This document shows positions 42,258 to 53,437 of a DNA stretch of 64,000 bases, piece by piece (position 1 is the stretch's first letter; every line of letters begins with the position of its first letter). Location of the stretch: the NCBI RefSeq assembly GCF_029714425.1, contig NZ_CP121668.1, positions 5,477,501-5,541,500 of the forward strand, read 5' to 3'. A model generated the notes under the pieces. That model worked only from the letters and a program-made list of their open reading frames with translations, was not told where the DNA came from and did not search any database. Source of the stretch: Bradyrhizobium sp. CB2312. GTDB lineage: Bacteria; Pseudomonadota; Alphaproteobacteria; Rhizobiales; Xanthobacteraceae. The translations under genes and the position numbers were made by a program.

Positions 42258-44279
42258 CTACTCGACGCTTGATCGGGTCAAATTGGATTTCTGGAGTTCA
42301 GCGCGCACGTCCTTGAGAACGCTGCTCCAATCGCCCGGCTGAGGCTGCCGGAATTGCCGCAGCGTCGGATACCAGGGGCTGTCATCGCGGTTCAGCAGCC
42401 AGCGCCAGCACCGGTCGAACCGATTGAGCAGCCAGACAGGGCGGCCAAGCGCGCCTGCAAGATGCACCACGGCGGTGTCGACGCCGATGATGAGGTCGAG
42501 TGCCTCGATCAGCGCGGCGGTTTCGCCGAAGTCGTGGAGATCATCCGTCCAATCATACAGGAACAGACCGGTCGGCGGCGACTGGCTGGCCGCCGGCCCC
42601 TTCTGCAGCGAGACGAAACTTATCCCCGGCAGATCTGCCAGCTCCGAAAAGCGGTCGAGCGAAATCGATCGGCGCCGGTCGCCGCTCATCGTCTGGTTGC
42701 CTGCCCAGACGAGGCCGACCCTGAGGCCATCGAGCTGCCCGACCCGTTGCCGCCAGGCCGCCACGCGTTGCGGATCGGCCCGCAGATAGGGCACCTCTCG
42801 CGGGATGGTTTCGAGCGTGGTGCCAAGGGCGCGCGGCAAGCTCAACAGCGGACAATGCAGATCGAACGGCGGCAGCGGATCGCCCAGCGCGACGATGCTC
42901 TGAAGTCCCGGCACCTCCGCCAAGAGCGGCGCAAGGAGCGGCAGCAACGCCCGCTGAACCTCGAGGACGACCCGCCGCCCCGCCGCGATCGCCGGCACGA
43001 AGCGAACGAACTGGAGCGTGTCGCCCAGGCCCTGCTCGGCATGCAGCAGCAGGACGCGATCACCGATATCTTCTCCACCCCAGAGCGGCTGGCTGAAGCC
43101 ACGCAGATGCGGCTTTTTCTTCGCCTGCTTCCACCGCCACTCATATTCCCGCCAGCCTTCGTCGAACTGGCCGGCCAGCAACAGTGAGGCCGCCAGGTTG
43201 AAATGCGCGTCGGCATAATCCGGCCTTTGCGACACCGCCGTTCGCAGGGTCTGAATGGATTCATCAGGCCGCCCAAGATCGAACAGCACGGCGCCGAGAT
43301 TGTTGAGCGCCTCCGGCAAGGCCGGATCGTGAGCGAGAGCGACCCGATAGCACGGCTCTGCGTCGTGGAAACGACCGGCCTCGCGAAGGGCATTGCCGAG
43401 GGTCAGTTGCGCGGGAAAATAGTCCGGCTCCAGACGCAAAGCTTCCCTGGTGTAGGCTTCCGCCTCTTCCAGCCTCCCCTGGAGTCGCAGCAAGTCACCG
43501 AGATTGTTCAAGGCCCCGGCGAAAGCTGGCTTGAGCTTGCAGGCTTCGCGAAGCTTCACCTCCGCCTCGTCGAAACGGCCCAACTTGATGAGAAGACCAC
43601 CAAGATTGTTATGGACGTCCGCAAATGCCGGGTCGAGGCGCAGGGCCTCGCGATAGCAACGCTCGCATTCCTCGAAAGCGGACAGATTGAACAGCACTAC
43701 CCCAAGGTTGCAATGGGCCGCCGCAAAATCCGGCCGCTGCCGCAGCACATGGCGAAACTCGCCGATCGCATCGTCGAACTGCTTCCGCCTGGCCAGCAGA
43801 TTGGCGAGATTGAAACGGGCATCGACTTGAGCGCGGGCGACGTTGAGGTCGAGTCCGGCGGGACGTCGCAGCACGAGCCGATAATGGGCCTCCGCGCCCG
43901 TGAGGTCCCCGCACTCACCCAGCAGGGTGCCGAGCTGATTATGCACATCCAGATTGTCGGGTTTGTGCAGCAGCGCTTGCCGGTAGCTCGCGATGGCCTC
44001 GTCCCTTCGTCCGAGAGCGCGCAGAGCAGCGGCCATGTTGCCATGATGGACGCTGTTGGAGGGCTGAAGCTTTACGACGCGGGTGATGATATCGAGCGCC
44101 CTGTCGGGCTGGTCTGCCTGGAGCAAGGCAACTCCCAGGAGGTGCAGACAGTCGGCATGATCCGGCTGGGATGTCAGTATCTGCCGATAAATCGCCTCCG
44201 CTTGCGGCAGGCGGCCTGCGCGATGGTGCGCCAGAGCGGCCTCGAATGATGCGGAACCCGACGACGCTTCAGCATACAT
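42258..44279 (-). CDS. TPR array fused to a family 9-like glycosyltransferase domain
   Basis: The 673-residue protein has at least ten TPR-like repeats over about 10-400, with units such as ALNNLGDLLRLQGRLEEAEAYTREALRLEPD. A C-terminal domain from about 410 to 655 has LLLHAEQGLGDTLQFVRFVP and VGLVWAGNQTMSGDRRRSI and IGVDTAVVHLAGALGRPVW, the pattern of heptosyltransferase/GT9 folds. Fusions of this kind glycosylate proteins or cell-surface polymers. The start at 44279 is taken because GAGGGG lies upstream. There are no flagellin or LPS genes next to it, so the acceptor is unknown. Confidence 0.85.
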   Translation of the reverse strand: MYAEASSGSASFEAALAHHRAGRLPQAEAIYRQILTSQPDHADCLHLLGVALLQADQPDRALDIITRVVKLQPSNSVHHGNMAAALRALGRRDEAIASYRQALLHKPDNLDVHNQLGTLLGECGDLTGAEAHYRLVLRRPAGLDLNVARAQVDARFNLANLLARRKQFDDAIGEFRHVLRQRPDFAAAHCNLGVVLFNLSAFEECERCYREALRLDPAFADVHNNLGGLLIKLGRFDEAEVKLREACKLKPAFAGALNNLGDLLRLQGRLEEAEAYTREALRLEPDYFPAQLTLGNALREAGRFHDAEPCYRVALAHDPALPEALNNLGAVLFDLGRPDESIQTLRTAVSQRPDYADAHFNLAASLLLAGQFDEGWREYEWRWKQAKKKPHLRGFSQPLWGGEDIGDRVLLLHAEQGLGDTLQFVRFVPAIAAGRRVVLEVQRALLPLLAPLLAEVPGLQSIVALGDPLPPFDLHCPLLSLPRALGTTLETIPREVPYLRADPQRVAAWRQRVGQLDGLRVGLVWAGNQTMSGDRRRSISLDRFSELADLPGISFVSLQKGPAASQSPPTGLFLYDWTDDLHDFGETAALIEALDLIIGVDTAVVHLAGALGRPVWLLNRFDRCWRWLLNRDDSPWYPTLRQFRQPQPGDWSSVLKDVRAELQKSNLTRSSVE

Positions 44280-44444
44280 TGCGATGGGCCCCCTCATCGA
44301 TGCGACTACGAGAGGTGCGAGGCGGATGCCCCTTCACGCATTCGAATGCTGAGGACTCCTCGAATCTGCCTCACACCTCGCTCCCCGCCATTCTGCGGCA
44401 GCGACCTTGCGCGAAGCTGGGCTCATCCCGTGCGACATATGAGC

Positions 44445-44897
44445 CTACACGTCCCCGTAGGCGGACTCGGCCGGGCGCGTGGTGCGGCCGTAGCCGATGA
44501 TCATGCAGAGCGCGCCGATGATCGCGAGATTCTTCAACGCGTCGACCACCATCTTGGCGTTGTCGGGCGCTGCCAGATTCCAGAAATCGGCGAACAGGAA
44601 GGTCGAGACCGCGATGTAGATGATCATCAGCATCGCGAAGAAGCGCGCGCCGAAATTCAGCGCGATCATCAGGCCTGCGATGATCTCGAGCCCGCCCACC
44701 GCGATCGCCAGCAGTTGTGGCGTGGTCATCGCGGTCGCCGTCTCGATCTGCTTGGCGTAGGGCTCGATCGCTTCAGGCACCACGATCTTGCCGGCGATGA
44801 AATCCGCCGTTGCCTGGATAGCAAAGAGCTTGGTCGCGCCCGTGTAGATGAACAGCACGGCGAACAGGATCCGTCCGAAAGTCACGAACGCTGGCAT
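44445..44897 (-). CDS. DoxX-family membrane protein
   Basis: The 150-residue protein has four hydrophobic membrane segments (about 5-25, 62-82, 88-108, 120-140) and the DoxX-like start LFAVLFIYTGATKLF. Members of this family are often associated with thiosulfate oxidation or redox stress; for isolated members such as this the role is unassigned. It lies alone between the TPR-glycosyltransferase gene and a REP palindrome that occupies much of the 44.9-45.2 kb gap. Confidence 0.85.
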   Translation of the reverse strand: MPAFVTFGRILFAVLFIYTGATKLFAIQATADFIAGKIVVPEAIEPYAKQIETATAMTTPQLLAIAVGGLEIIAGLMIALNFGARFFAMLMIIYIAVSTFLFADFWNLAAPDNAKMVVDALKNLAIIGALCMIIGYGRTTRPAESAYGDV

Positions 44898-45035
44898 GAT
44901 CGGCCTCTTGGCTCAGGCTTATTGAAATCGGAATTTGGACGAAAGCGCCCGGCGATTATGAAGAGTCGTGCGCCGGTTTACAAACGGGGAAATGGAAAAC
45001 TGCAAGTAATTCAAAGTTGGCGGCGCGGGCGACTT

Positions 45036-45188
45036 CCCCTCTCCCCTTGTGGGAGAGGGTGGCTTGCCGCGAAGCGGCGAGACGGGTGAGGGGTATCCAT
45101 CGGCACGGACAACTCTCGCGATCTCGACGCGCGGAGAGATACCCCTCATCCGGCGCTTTGCGCCACCTTCTCCCACAAGGGGGGAAGG
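45036..45188. repeat. REP-type palindrome (CCCCTCTCCCCTTGTGGGAGAG family)
   Basis: Arms CCCCTCTCCCCTTGTGGGAGAGGGTGGC (cited in part) and GCCACCTTCTCCCACAAGG lie 100 bases apart in inverted orientation. It occupies the 323-base gap between doxX and maeB-like genes. Confidence 0.8.
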
Positions 45189-45220
45189 GATTGCACCTCC
45201 CGCGCAGTTACATCGCGCCC

Positions 45221-47530
45221 TTACGTAAACAACGTCGGCTGCTGGCGCGAGGCGCGCTCCTGCGCTTCCACCACGGCGACCGCGGTCATGTTCAGGATGC
45301 CGCGCGCCGTCACCGAGGGGGTGAGGATATGCGCGGGGCGCGCCGGGCCGATCAGGATCGGGCCGACGGGCAGCGCATCCGCCAGCGACTTGATCATCTG
45401 ATAGGCGACGTTGGCGGTATCCAGGCTCGGCATGATCATGATGTTGGCCTCACCCTCGAGCTTGGAGTGCGGCAGCACCATTTTTCGCGCCGCAGCCGAG
45501 AGTGCCGTGTCGCCCTGCATCTCGCCGTCGGCCTCGATCTCCGGATGCTTCTCCTTCAAAAGCTGGGTCGCCCGGCGCATCTTGCGCGAGGAGTCGGTGT
45601 CGTAGCTGCCGAAATCCGAGTGCGAGACAAAGGCGATCTTCGGCTTGATGTTGAAGCGCTGGACGTGGACCGCCGCGAGCGAGGCGATCTCGGCCAGCTC
45701 CTCCGCGCCCGGATTGGGCCGCACCTGGGTGTCGGCGATGAAGAACGCGCCCTTGGTGGTGATCAGCAGCGCCAGCGCCGCATAGTCGCTGACCCCAGCC
45801 GAGAAGCCGACGATCTCACGGACGTGACGCAGATGGTGCATGTAGCGGCCTTCGACGCCGCAGAGCATGGCATCGGCCTCGCCGCGCGTCACCGCGAGCG
45901 CGGCGATGACCGTGTTGTTGGTGCGCACCACCGTGCGCGCCGCATCCGGCGTCACGCCGCGGCGGCCGGCGACCTCGACATAGGATTGCACGTAGGAGCG
46001 GTAGCGCGGATCGTCCTCGGGATTGACGAGGTCGAAATCCTTGCCGGCCTTGATCGACAGGCCGAAGCGCTTGATGCGCGCCTCCACCACCGAGGGACGT
46101 CCGACCAGGATCGGCCGCGCCAGCTTCTCCTCCAGCACCACTTGCGTGGCGCGCAGCACGCGCTCGTCCTCGCCTTCTGCGTAGATCACGCGCACGGGCT
46201 GGGTCTTGGCCTTGGCGAACATCGGCTTCATGACGAGGCCGGAGCGGAAAGCGAAGCGCTCGAGCAGCGCGGTGTATTCGTCGAAATTGGTGATGGGGCG
46301 CGTCGCGACGCCCGACTCCATCGCCGCCTTCGCCACCGCCGGCGCGATGCGCAGAATCAACCTGGGATCGAAGGGGCTCGGGATCAGCGAGCCCGGGCCG
46401 AACCCTTGCGTCTCGCCGGTGTCAAAGCCCTGCGCGACCGCGTCCGACGGCGCCTCGCGCGCCAGCTGCGCGATGGCTTCGACCGCGGCGTGCTTCATCT
46501 CCTCGTTGATCGCGCTGGCGCCGACGTCGAGCGCGCCGCGGAAGATGAAGGGAAAGCACAGGACGTTGTTGACCTGATTCGGATAGTCCGAGCGGCCGGT
46601 GCAGATCATCGCGTCCGGGCGTACCTTGCGCGCCTCCTCCGGCATGATCTCCGGCGTCGGGTTGGCGAGCGCCATGATCAGCGGCTTGTCGCCCATCGCC
46701 TGCGCCATCTCCGGCTTGAGCACGCCGGGCGCCGAGAGGCCGATGAAGATGTCCGCGCCACCGATGACGTCACCCAGCGTGCGCTTGTCGGTCTTCTGGG
46801 CATAGACCGCCTTCCAGCGGTCCATCTGCGTGTTGCGGCCGTCATAGACCAGGCCGTCGATGTCGCAGACCCAGATGTTCTTGCGCTGCGCGCCCATCGA
46901 CACCAGCAGGTTGAGCGTCGCGAGCGCGGCCGCCCCTGCCCCCGATGCCACGATCTTGACGTCGGACAGCTTCTTGCCGTTCAGGCGGAGACCGTTGGTG
47001 ATGGCGGCGGCGACGATGATGGCGGTGCCGTGCTGGTCGTCATGGAAGACCGGGATCTTCATGCGCTCCTTCAGCCGGCTCTCGATCTCGAAGCATTCCG
47101 GTCCGCGGATGTCTTCCAGATTGATGCCGCCGAAGGTCGGCTCGAGCGCGGCCACGGTCTCGACCACGCGGTCGATGGTGTCGGCGGCGATCTCGATGTC
47201 GAACACGTCGATGCCGGCGAATTTCTTGAACAGGACCGCCTTGCCTTCCATCACCGGCTTGGAGGCCAGCGGGCCGATATTGCCGAGGCCGAGCACCGCG
47301 GTGCCGTTCGAGACCACGGCGACCAGGTTGGCGCGGGTGGTGAGCGAGGCGGCTTCGGCCGGGTTCTTGGCGATCTCGGTGCAGGCGGCAGCGACGCCCG
47401 GAGAGTAGGCGAGCGCGAGATCGCGCTGGTTGGCAAGCGGCTTACTTGCCTGGATCTCGAGCTTTCCGGGGCGCGGCAGACGATGGTAGGCGAGCGCCGC
47501 CTGGTGGAGATCATCAGAATAGGACGACAT
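45221..47530 (-). CDS. maeB: NADP-dependent malic enzyme with phosphotransacetylase-like domain
   Basis: The 769-residue protein combines an N-terminal malic enzyme (about 1-430), converting malate to pyruvate with CO2 release, with a C-terminal phosphate acetyl/butyryltransferase-like domain (about 440-765) used for allosteric control. Motifs visible are [20 protein letters not shown] with the metal-binding Asp pair, and VASGAGAAA for the nucleotide site. This is the long MaeB type used by rhizobia. The start ATG at 47530 overlaps nothing. Confidence 0.93.
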   Translation of the reverse strand: MSSYSDDLHQAALAYHRLPRPGKLEIQASKPLANQRDLALAYSPGVAAACTEIAKNPAEAASLTTRANLVAVVSNGTAVLGLGNIGPLASKPVMEGKAVLFKKFAGIDVFDIEIAADTIDRVVETVAALEPTFGGINLEDIRGPECFEIESRLKERMKIPVFHDDQHGTAIIVAAAITNGLRLNGKKLSDVKIVASGAGAAALATLNLLVSMGAQRKNIWVCDIDGLVYDGRNTQMDRWKAVYAQKTDKRTLGDVIGGADIFIGLSAPGVLKPEMAQAMGDKPLIMALANPTPEIMPEEARKVRPDAMICTGRSDYPNQVNNVLCFPFIFRGALDVGASAINEEMKHAAVEAIAQLAREAPSDAVAQGFDTGETQGFGPGSLIPSPFDPRLILRIAPAVAKAAMESGVATRPITNFDEYTALLERFAFRSGLVMKPMFAKAKTQPVRVIYAEGEDERVLRATQVVLEEKLARPILVGRPSVVEARIKRFGLSIKAGKDFDLVNPEDDPRYRSYVQSYVEVAGRRGVTPDAARTVVRTNNTVIAALAVTRGEADAMLCGVEGRYMHHLRHVREIVGFSAGVSDYAALALLITTKGAFFIADTQVRPNPGAEELAEIASLAAVHVQRFNIKPKIAFVSHSDFGSYDTDSSRKMRRATQLLKEKHPEIEADGEMQGDTALSAAARKMVLPHSKLEGEANIMIMPSLDTANVAYQMIKSLADALPVGPILIGPARPAHILTPSVTARGILNMTAVAVVEAQERASRQQPTLFT

Positions 47531-47776
47531 GCGGTGTCTCGCCTCGCGTTACCGGCCTCAGAATGCACGATCTGGAGCTGCCGCCCAAGCGGACGATATT
47601 TCCGGGCCGTGGAAACGGGATGAAGCACGCCGGGTGGCCCGGTGGCAACATCGGAATGCGCCCCCATCAACAGGCCCCGCTGTCAAATATTTGAAAACCA
47701 TAGCTTTCCCTGGACCGGGCGACGTTTCGCGAATATGGCAGGTTGCGCGCTGCAACACGAGCAACTGGAGCTGGGA

Positions 47777-49747
47777 ATGAAGCGAATCCTGATCGGCCTG
47801 TTCGTGGCAGCCGTGCTCGCGGCGGGCGGATGGTTCGGCTTCAACCTCTATGCCAAGCACCAGGCGACAGCCGAGATCGAGGCGGCGTTCGAGCAGATCC
47901 GCGCAAGCGGCGGCAAGGCGAGCCACGGCAAGATCGGGTTCGATCTGATGAGCCGAACGCTGACGATCGAGGACATCGCGGTCGTTCCGGGCAACGAGCC
48001 GCAGGCGCAGATCAAGATCGCCGGAATCAAGGGCACCGGCGTCCGACAGATCGACGAGACCCGGTTCTCGGCCGACGGTATCGACATCACGGGTCTCGAA
48101 GTCGCGCTGGATCGGATCGGCCCGGCCAAGCTGAAGGCTTCCTACAAGGTCCCGCAACTGACCATGCGCGACTACGCCGGTCCCATTCGCTCCGGCGAGA
48201 CGCCGGTGAGCGGCTCCCTGGCGGACGTGTACCGCTACGTGCTCGGTCAATATGCGAGCATCACGGCAACCTCGCTCACCGCCCCGACCTTGACGATGGA
48301 CTTCGATTCCGGCAGCGCCGCGGGCGGCAGCGGCGAGCTCACCTATTCCGGGCTGACGATGCAGAACCTGAAGCATGGCAAGGTCGATGCGATGAAGGCG
48401 GACCGCGCCGCGATCTCGATTGACGTGAAGCAGCCAGGCAGGGCGGACAAGCTGACAGGCGAGCTGTCCAACATCATCGTCAACGATTTCGATGCGACCG
48501 CGATCATCGCCGCGCTCGATCCAAAGACCAGCAGTGACGAGACCTATCATCGCGTCTACCGGCAAATCTTGGCCGGTCCCTACGCGCTCAAATCGTCGCA
48601 GGGGATGCGTATCGATATCGACGGCTTCGTGATGGAGGACATCGACGTGCAACCGTCGAAATTCCGGCTGGCCGAGCGATTTGACGCGCTGCCGCAGGAT
48701 CAATCGGCTGTTCCGACGCCGGCACAGTCGCGCGAAATGCTGGAGAAGATCGCCGGAATCTATGAGGGTGTTCGCATCGGCAAGGCCGAGGTCAGCAAGA
48801 TCTCGATCGGCACGCCGCAGGGGACCGGCAAGGTCAACACGATCAGATACCGCGAGAGCGAATTCGCGATCGAGGGCGTCGATACGCCGGCCCCGCAAGG
48901 GCAGTTCAAGATGGAGCGCTTCGCGCTGAAGTCGTTCAGCGCTGCACACCTGATGCGCTGGGGGGCGGGCCTCAGCAATCCCGGCGAGGCACCCTCTCCC
49001 GACCAGATGCTGGGCCTGTTCCGGGTGTTCGCAGGCGCCGAGATCAAGGGCGTGGTCTCACCGTTCAAGAACACGCGGCAGTTCGTCACCATCGATACGA
49101 TCAGCCTGGACTGGGGCCAGCTGATCGGATCGATCCCAAGCAAGGCCAACCTGGTCGTGAAGATGGTGACGCCCACCGATCCCACCAGTCCGTCGCAGCG
49201 TGCCCTGGTCATTGCCGGCATCGACAAGCTCGCGATCGACCTCGATCTCGGCGCGGCCTGGACGGAGTCCTCCGGCGCGTTTGCGCTGGCACCGGCCACG
49301 ATCGATCTCGGCAATCTCGCCCGGGCACAGGCGCGCTTCGCGCTCTCCAACGTGCCTCGCGCGGTGTTCACGGCCGATCCGGTGCAGGCCATGAGCGGGG
49401 CCCGCCAGATCGAGGCCGGCGCGATCGAGCTCACCTTGCGCGACAGCGGTGTCGTCGACCTGATCGTGGCGCAGTTCTCGCGGATTCAGAATGTCAGCCG
49501 CGACGCCGCGCGCAGCGCCATCGTCGAGATGATCAAGGCGCAGGGCGAGAAGTTCGCGGCGTCCAATCTCGATGCCAAGGCGGCGGCAGACGCGCTCGCG
49601 GATTTCGTCGCGACCTCGGGGCAGACGCTCACCATCAAGCTGACCCCGCTCGGCAAGGTGCCGCTGGTGCAACTCATGGACGCGCTGAACCACGAGCCGG
49701 TCCTCGCGCTGGCACAGTTCAGGATCGAGGCGTCGACGGGATTGTAG
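47777..49747 (+). CDS. Envelope-anchored protein of unknown family, 656 residues
   Basis: The protein has one N-terminal membrane segment (MKRILIGLFVAAVLAAGGWFGFNL) and a long periplasmic part with no cysteine-rich or catalytic motif. It is rich in alternating short strands such as RTLTIEDIAVVPG and LVIAGIDKLAIDLDLGAA, reminiscent of AsmA/DUF945-like beta-repeat proteins, with a helical C-terminus. I cannot name a family. GAGCTGGGA precedes the ATG at 47777. It diverges from maeB with 246 bases between that show no clear signals. Confidence 0.7.
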   Translation: MKRILIGLFVAAVLAAGGWFGFNLYAKHQATAEIEAAFEQIRASGGKASHGKIGFDLMSRTLTIEDIAVVPGNEPQAQIKIAGIKGTGVRQIDETRFSADGIDITGLEVALDRIGPAKLKASYKVPQLTMRDYAGPIRSGETPVSGSLADVYRYVLGQYASITATSLTAPTLTMDFDSGSAAGGSGELTYSGLTMQNLKHGKVDAMKADRAAISIDVKQPGRADKLTGELSNIIVNDFDATAIIAALDPKTSSDETYHRVYRQILAGPYALKSSQGMRIDIDGFVMEDIDVQPSKFRLAERFDALPQDQSAVPTPAQSREMLEKIAGIYEGVRIGKAEVSKISIGTPQGTGKVNTIRYRESEFAIEGVDTPAPQGQFKMERFALKSFSAAHLMRWGAGLSNPGEAPSPDQMLGLFRVFAGAEIKGVVSPFKNTRQFVTIDTISLDWGQLIGSIPSKANLVVKMVTPTDPTSPSQRALVIAGIDKLAIDLDLGAAWTESSGAFALAPATIDLGNLARAQARFALSNVPRAVFTADPVQAMSGARQIEAGAIELTLRDSGVVDLIVAQFSRIQNVSRDAARSAIVEMIKAQGEKFAASNLDAKAAADALADFVATSGQTLTIKLTPLGKVPLVQLMDALNHEPVLALAQFRIEASTGL

Positions 49748-49777
49748 GGCGCGGCGGGAACGCACGATCCCACCACC

Positions 49778-49863
49778 GTCATGGCCGGGCTTGTCCCGGC
49801 CATCCACGTTCTTTCCAGCGGCAGCCCAAAAACGTGGATGCCCGGGACAAGCCCGGGCATGAC
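49778..49863. repeat. REP-type palindrome (CATGGCCGGGCTTGTCCCGG family)
   Basis: GTCATGGCCGGGCTTGTCCCGG...ATCCACGTT (cited in parts) pairs with AACGTGGAT...CCGGGACAAGCCCGGGCATGAC. It lies between the 656-residue protein and aspS. Confidence 0.85.
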
Positions 49864-49874
49864 GAATTCGTGGC

Positions 49875-49898
49875 CCTCTCCCCGCGTGCGGGGAGAGG
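49875..49898. terminator. GC-rich hairpin beyond aspS
   Basis: CCTCTCCCCGC and GCGGGGAGAGG are perfectly paired around a 2-base loop immediately after the aspS stop on the minus strand. A U-tract is not evident, so it may terminate or protect the 3' end. Confidence 0.45.
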
Positions 49899-49908
49899 CG
49901 AAGGAGAC

Positions 49909-51681
49909 TCACTTCTGCGGCAAGTTCACCCGCACATGCAGCTCGCGGAGCTGCTTGGTCGTGGCTTCCGAGGGCGCGCCCATCAAGAGATCCATGGCCT
50001 GCTGGTTCATCGGGAACAGCGAGATCTCGCGCAGATTGGTGGTGCCGCAGAGCAGCATCACGATGCGGTCGACGCCGGCGGCCATGCCGCCATGCGGCGG
50101 CGCGCCGTACTGGAAGGCGCGGTACATGCCGCCGAAGCGGTCGACCACTTCCTGCTCGCCGTAACCTGCGATCTCGAACGCCTTCACCATGGCTTCCGGC
50201 ACGTGGTTGCGGATGCCGCCCGAGGCGATCTCGTAGCCGTTGCAGGTGATGTCGTACTGGAACGCCTTGATGGTCAGCGGATCCTGGCCCTTCAGCGCGT
50301 CGAGACCACCCTGCGGCATCGAGAACGGGTTGTGCGAGAAGTCGACCTTCTTGTCATCCTCGTTGTACTCGTACATCGGGAAGTCGACGATCCAAGCGAG
50401 CTCGAACCGCTCCTTGTCGGTGAGATTGAGCTCCTCGCCGACCTTGTTGCGGGCAAGGCCTGAGAACTTCCAGAACTTGTCGGGGTCACCGGCGACGAAG
50501 AAGGCGGCATCGCCTTCCTTGGTGCCGAGCTGGGCGCGGATCGCAGCGGTGCGCTCAGGCCCGATGTTGTTGGCAAGGGGACCTGCGCCCTCGCCGCCCT
50601 CGCGCCACATGATGTAGCCGAGGCCGGGCTGGCCCTCGCCCTGCGCCCACGAGTTCATGCGGTCGCAGAACGCGCGGCTGCCGCCGCCCGCGGCCGGGAT
50701 CGCCCAGACCTGGTTCTTGGGGTCTTCGAGCATGCGCGCGAAGACTTTGAAGCCGCTTCCGCGGAAGTGCTCGGAGACGTCCTGCATCTCGATGGGATTG
50801 CGCAGGTCCGGCTTGTCGCTGCCGTATTTGCGCAGCGCTTCGGCGAACGGGATGCGGCGCCAGTTCTTGCTGACCGGCTTGCCCTTGGCGAACTCCTCGA
50901 ATACGCCGGTGATCACAGGCTCCATCGCCGCGAACACGTCTTCCTGCGTGACAAAGCTCATTTCGACGTCGAGCTGGTAGAACTCGCCCGGCAGACGGTC
51001 GGCGCGCGGGTCCTCGTCGCGGAAGCAGGGCGCGATCTGGAAGTAACGGTCGAAGCCCGACATCATCAGCAGCTGCTTGTACTGCTGCGGCGCCTGCGGC
51101 AGCGCGTAGAATTTTCCCGGATGGATGCGCGAGGGCACCAGGAAGTCGCGCGCGCCTTCCGGCGAGGACGCGGTCAGGATCGGGGTGTTGAACTCGAAGA
51201 AGCCCTGCCCCTCCATGCGCCGGCGCATCGACTTGATGATCTCGACGCGCGTCATGATGTTCTGGTGCAGCTTTTCGCGGCGCAGATCGAGGAAGCGGTA
51301 CTTCAGGCGGATGTCTTCAGGATATTCCTGGTCGCCGAACACCGGCAGCGGCAGGTCGCCGGCCGGGCCCAGCACCTCGATCTCGCTGACATAGACCTCG
51401 ACCTTGCCGGTCGGCAGGTCGTCATTGTCGGTGCCCTCGGGGCGACGGCGGACCTTGCCGTCCATCTTGACCACGAATTCCGAGCGCAGCTTTTCGGCCA
51501 GCGAGAACGCCGGCGAGTCCGGATCGACCACGCACTGGGTCAGGCCGTAATGGTCGCGCAGGTCGATGAACAGCACGCCGCCATGGTCGCGAACGCGATG
51601 GACCCAGCCCGAGAGGCGGATGGTCTCGCCGATGTTGCTCTCGCGGAGCGCGCCGCATGTATGTGACCGGTAGCGATGCAT
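49909..51681 (-). CDS. aspS: Aspartyl-tRNA synthetase
   Basis: The 590-residue class II synthetase charges tRNA-Asp and, in many alphaproteobacteria, also tRNA-Asn. It begins with an anticodon-binding OB domain ([35 protein letters not shown] cited in part), then motif 2 [19 protein letters not shown] and motif 3 GVDRIVMLL near the C-terminus. The length fits the bacterial form with its insertion domain. The frame is open for hundreds of codons further upstream but that is antisense to selO, so I start at the ATG at 51681. Confidence 0.97.
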   Translation of the reverse strand: MHRYRSHTCGALRESNIGETIRLSGWVHRVRDHGGVLFIDLRDHYGLTQCVVDPDSPAFSLAEKLRSEFVVKMDGKVRRRPEGTDNDDLPTGKVEVYVSEIEVLGPAGDLPLPVFGDQEYPEDIRLKYRFLDLRREKLHQNIMTRVEIIKSMRRRMEGQGFFEFNTPILTASSPEGARDFLVPSRIHPGKFYALPQAPQQYKQLLMMSGFDRYFQIAPCFRDEDPRADRLPGEFYQLDVEMSFVTQEDVFAAMEPVITGVFEEFAKGKPVSKNWRRIPFAEALRKYGSDKPDLRNPIEMQDVSEHFRGSGFKVFARMLEDPKNQVWAIPAAGGGSRAFCDRMNSWAQGEGQPGLGYIMWREGGEGAGPLANNIGPERTAAIRAQLGTKEGDAAFFVAGDPDKFWKFSGLARNKVGEELNLTDKERFELAWIVDFPMYEYNEDDKKVDFSHNPFSMPQGGLDALKGQDPLTIKAFQYDITCNGYEIASGGIRNHVPEAMVKAFEIAGYGEQEVVDRFGGMYRAFQYGAPPHGGMAAGVDRIVMLLCGTTNLREISLFPMNQQAMDLLMGAPSEATTKQLRELHVRVNLPQK

Positions 51682-51885
51682 GGTCGTCCCAAAATCAATG
51701 TCGGAGGAAGCGAATCGGACGGCCTGAAACGACCGGTCCGAAGTTGCGGCAGGGTTTACCCGACGAGGCCCAAAGCAGCAACCCGAGCCGGCAACCAAGG
51801 GAACGACCTGATTTGGCGCCGAAACGGCCATTTTTGACCTATCGGGGCTCAAGCCTTTGCCATCAGGCGTTCCCCGCCTATCTTT

Positions 51886-53364
51886 ATGGCCATGACCGTC
51901 CATTTCCCCTTCCAGAACTCCTATTCGGCGCTGCCGGACAGCTTCTTTGCCCGCGTCGCGCCGACCCCGGTGGCCGCGCCCCGGCTGATCAAGCTGAACC
52001 GGCCGCTGGCGGTCCAGCTCGGGCTCGATCCCGATATGCTGGAAACCCCGGAAGGTGCCGAGATCCTGGCCGGAAAGACGGTTCCGCCCGGAGCCGATCC
52101 GATTGCCATGGCCTATGCCGGCCACCAGTTCGGGCAATTCGTGCCCCAGCTCGGCGACGGAAGGGCGATCCTGCTTGGCGAGGTCATCGACAAGGATGGC
52201 GTCCGCCGCGACATCCAGCTCAAGGGATCTGGCCCCACCCCATTCTCCCGCCGCGGCGACGGCCGCGCCGCGCTCGGGCCGGTCTTGCGCGAATACATCG
52301 TCAGCGAAGCGATGTTCGCCCTGGGCATCCCGACCACCCGCTCGCTCGCCGCCGTCGTCACCGGCGAGCATGTCATCCGCGAGACCGCACTGCCCGGCGC
52401 GGTGCTGACGCGTATTGCCGCGAGCCACATTCGCGTCGGCACCTTCCAGTTCTTCGCGGTCCGCCGCGACACCGATGCGATCCGCCGGCTCGCCGATCAT
52501 GTCATCACGCGGCACTATCCGGACCTGCTTCATGCTGAGCGGCCCTATCACGCCCTGCTCGCGGCCGTCGTCGCGCGCCAGGCCGAGCTTGTCGCGCGCT
52601 GGCTGCTGGTCGGCTTCATCCATGGCGTCATGAACACCGACAACACCTCCATCTCCGGCGAGACCATCGACTACGGCCCCTGCGCCTTCATGGACGCCTA
52701 CAATCCCGCACAGGTGTTCTCGTCGATCGACGAGATGGGCCGCTATGCCTATGCCAACCAGCCGCGCATCGCGTTGTGGAATCTGACGCGCCTCGCCGAA
52801 TGCCTGCTGCCGTTGTTCTCGGACGAGCAGGAGAAGGCGGTCGCGGAGGCCCAGGACATTCTCGGCGCCTTTGCCGAGACGTTCAGCGCGGCCTATCAGA
52901 CCGGCCTGCGCAAGAAGGTCGGCCTGTTCACGGACCGCGACGGCGACGAAGCCCTGATCCAGGACCTGCTCGAGGCCATGGCCAGGAACCAGGCCGACTT
53001 CACCCTCACCTTCCGCAAGCTCGGCGAGGCCGCAGGCGATGACGCCGCCGACGCCCGCGCGCAGTTCATGGATCCCACGGCGTTCGACGAGTGGGCCAAA
53101 CGCTGGCGCGAGCGCACCGCGCTGGAGCCGCAGAGCGCGGCCGAGCGGCAAGCGGCCATGCACGCCGTCAACCCGGTCTTCATCCCGCGCAACCACCGCG
53201 TCGAGGCCGTGATCCAGGCGGCGGTGAATGACGACAACTACGCGCCGTTCGAGGAGCTGGTGAAGGTGCTGGCGAAGCCGTTCGAGGACCAGCCGGAGTA
53301 CATCGCCTACGCCGATCCGCCGCTGCCGGATCAACGGGTGTTGCAGACGTTCTGCGGCACGTGA
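51886..53364 (+). CDS. selO: SelO-type protein adenylyltransferase
   Basis: The 492-residue protein matches the SelO/YdiU pseudokinase family, which transfers AMP to protein hydroxyls rather than phosphate. Signs are [40 protein letters not shown] (cited in parts) and [25 protein letters not shown] with the catalytic-loop residues. In E. coli SelO responds to redox stress. The start may also be the ATG two codons later (51892). The final residues are FCGT, so the C-terminal redox cysteine motif is C-G rather than selenocysteine. Confidence 0.92.
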   Translation: MAMTVHFPFQNSYSALPDSFFARVAPTPVAAPRLIKLNRPLAVQLGLDPDMLETPEGAEILAGKTVPPGADPIAMAYAGHQFGQFVPQLGDGRAILLGEVIDKDGVRRDIQLKGSGPTPFSRRGDGRAALGPVLREYIVSEAMFALGIPTTRSLAAVVTGEHVIRETALPGAVLTRIAASHIRVGTFQFFAVRRDTDAIRRLADHVITRHYPDLLHAERPYHALLAAVVARQAELVARWLLVGFIHGVMNTDNTSISGETIDYGPCAFMDAYNPAQVFSSIDEMGRYAYANQPRIALWNLTRLAECLLPLFSDEQEKAVAEAQDILGAFAETFSAAYQTGLRKKVGLFTDRDGDEALIQDLLEAMARNQADFTLTFRKLGEAAGDDAADARAQFMDPTAFDEWAKRWRERTALEPQSAAERQAAMHAVNPVFIPRNHRVEAVIQAAVNDDNYAPFEELVKVLAKPFEDQPEYIAYADPPLPDQRVLQTFCGT

Positions 53365-53378
53365 GGCAAACTCGGTGC

Positions 53379-53410
53379 GTAGGGTGGATTAGCCGAAGGC
53401 GTAATCCACC
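53379..53410. repeat. RAYT-associated REP palindrome 1
   Basis: GTAGGGTGGATTAGCCGAAGG and the rest of this 32-base unit (ending GCGTAATCCACC) form an imperfect hairpin. It is the same family as the units at 53438 and 54055. Confidence 0.85.
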
Positions 53411-53437
53411 ACTTGTCTCACCAAGCGGAAAGTAAAG

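Noticed and set aside
45017..47623. Rightward open frame of about 870 codons opposite the malic enzyme
   Set aside because: Arg/His-rich antisense translation; the malic enzyme on the minus strand is certain.
51682..53334. Leftward extension of the aspS frame to more than 1,100 codons
   Set aside because: It is antisense to selO; aspS with start at 51681 already has the normal length of 590 residues.
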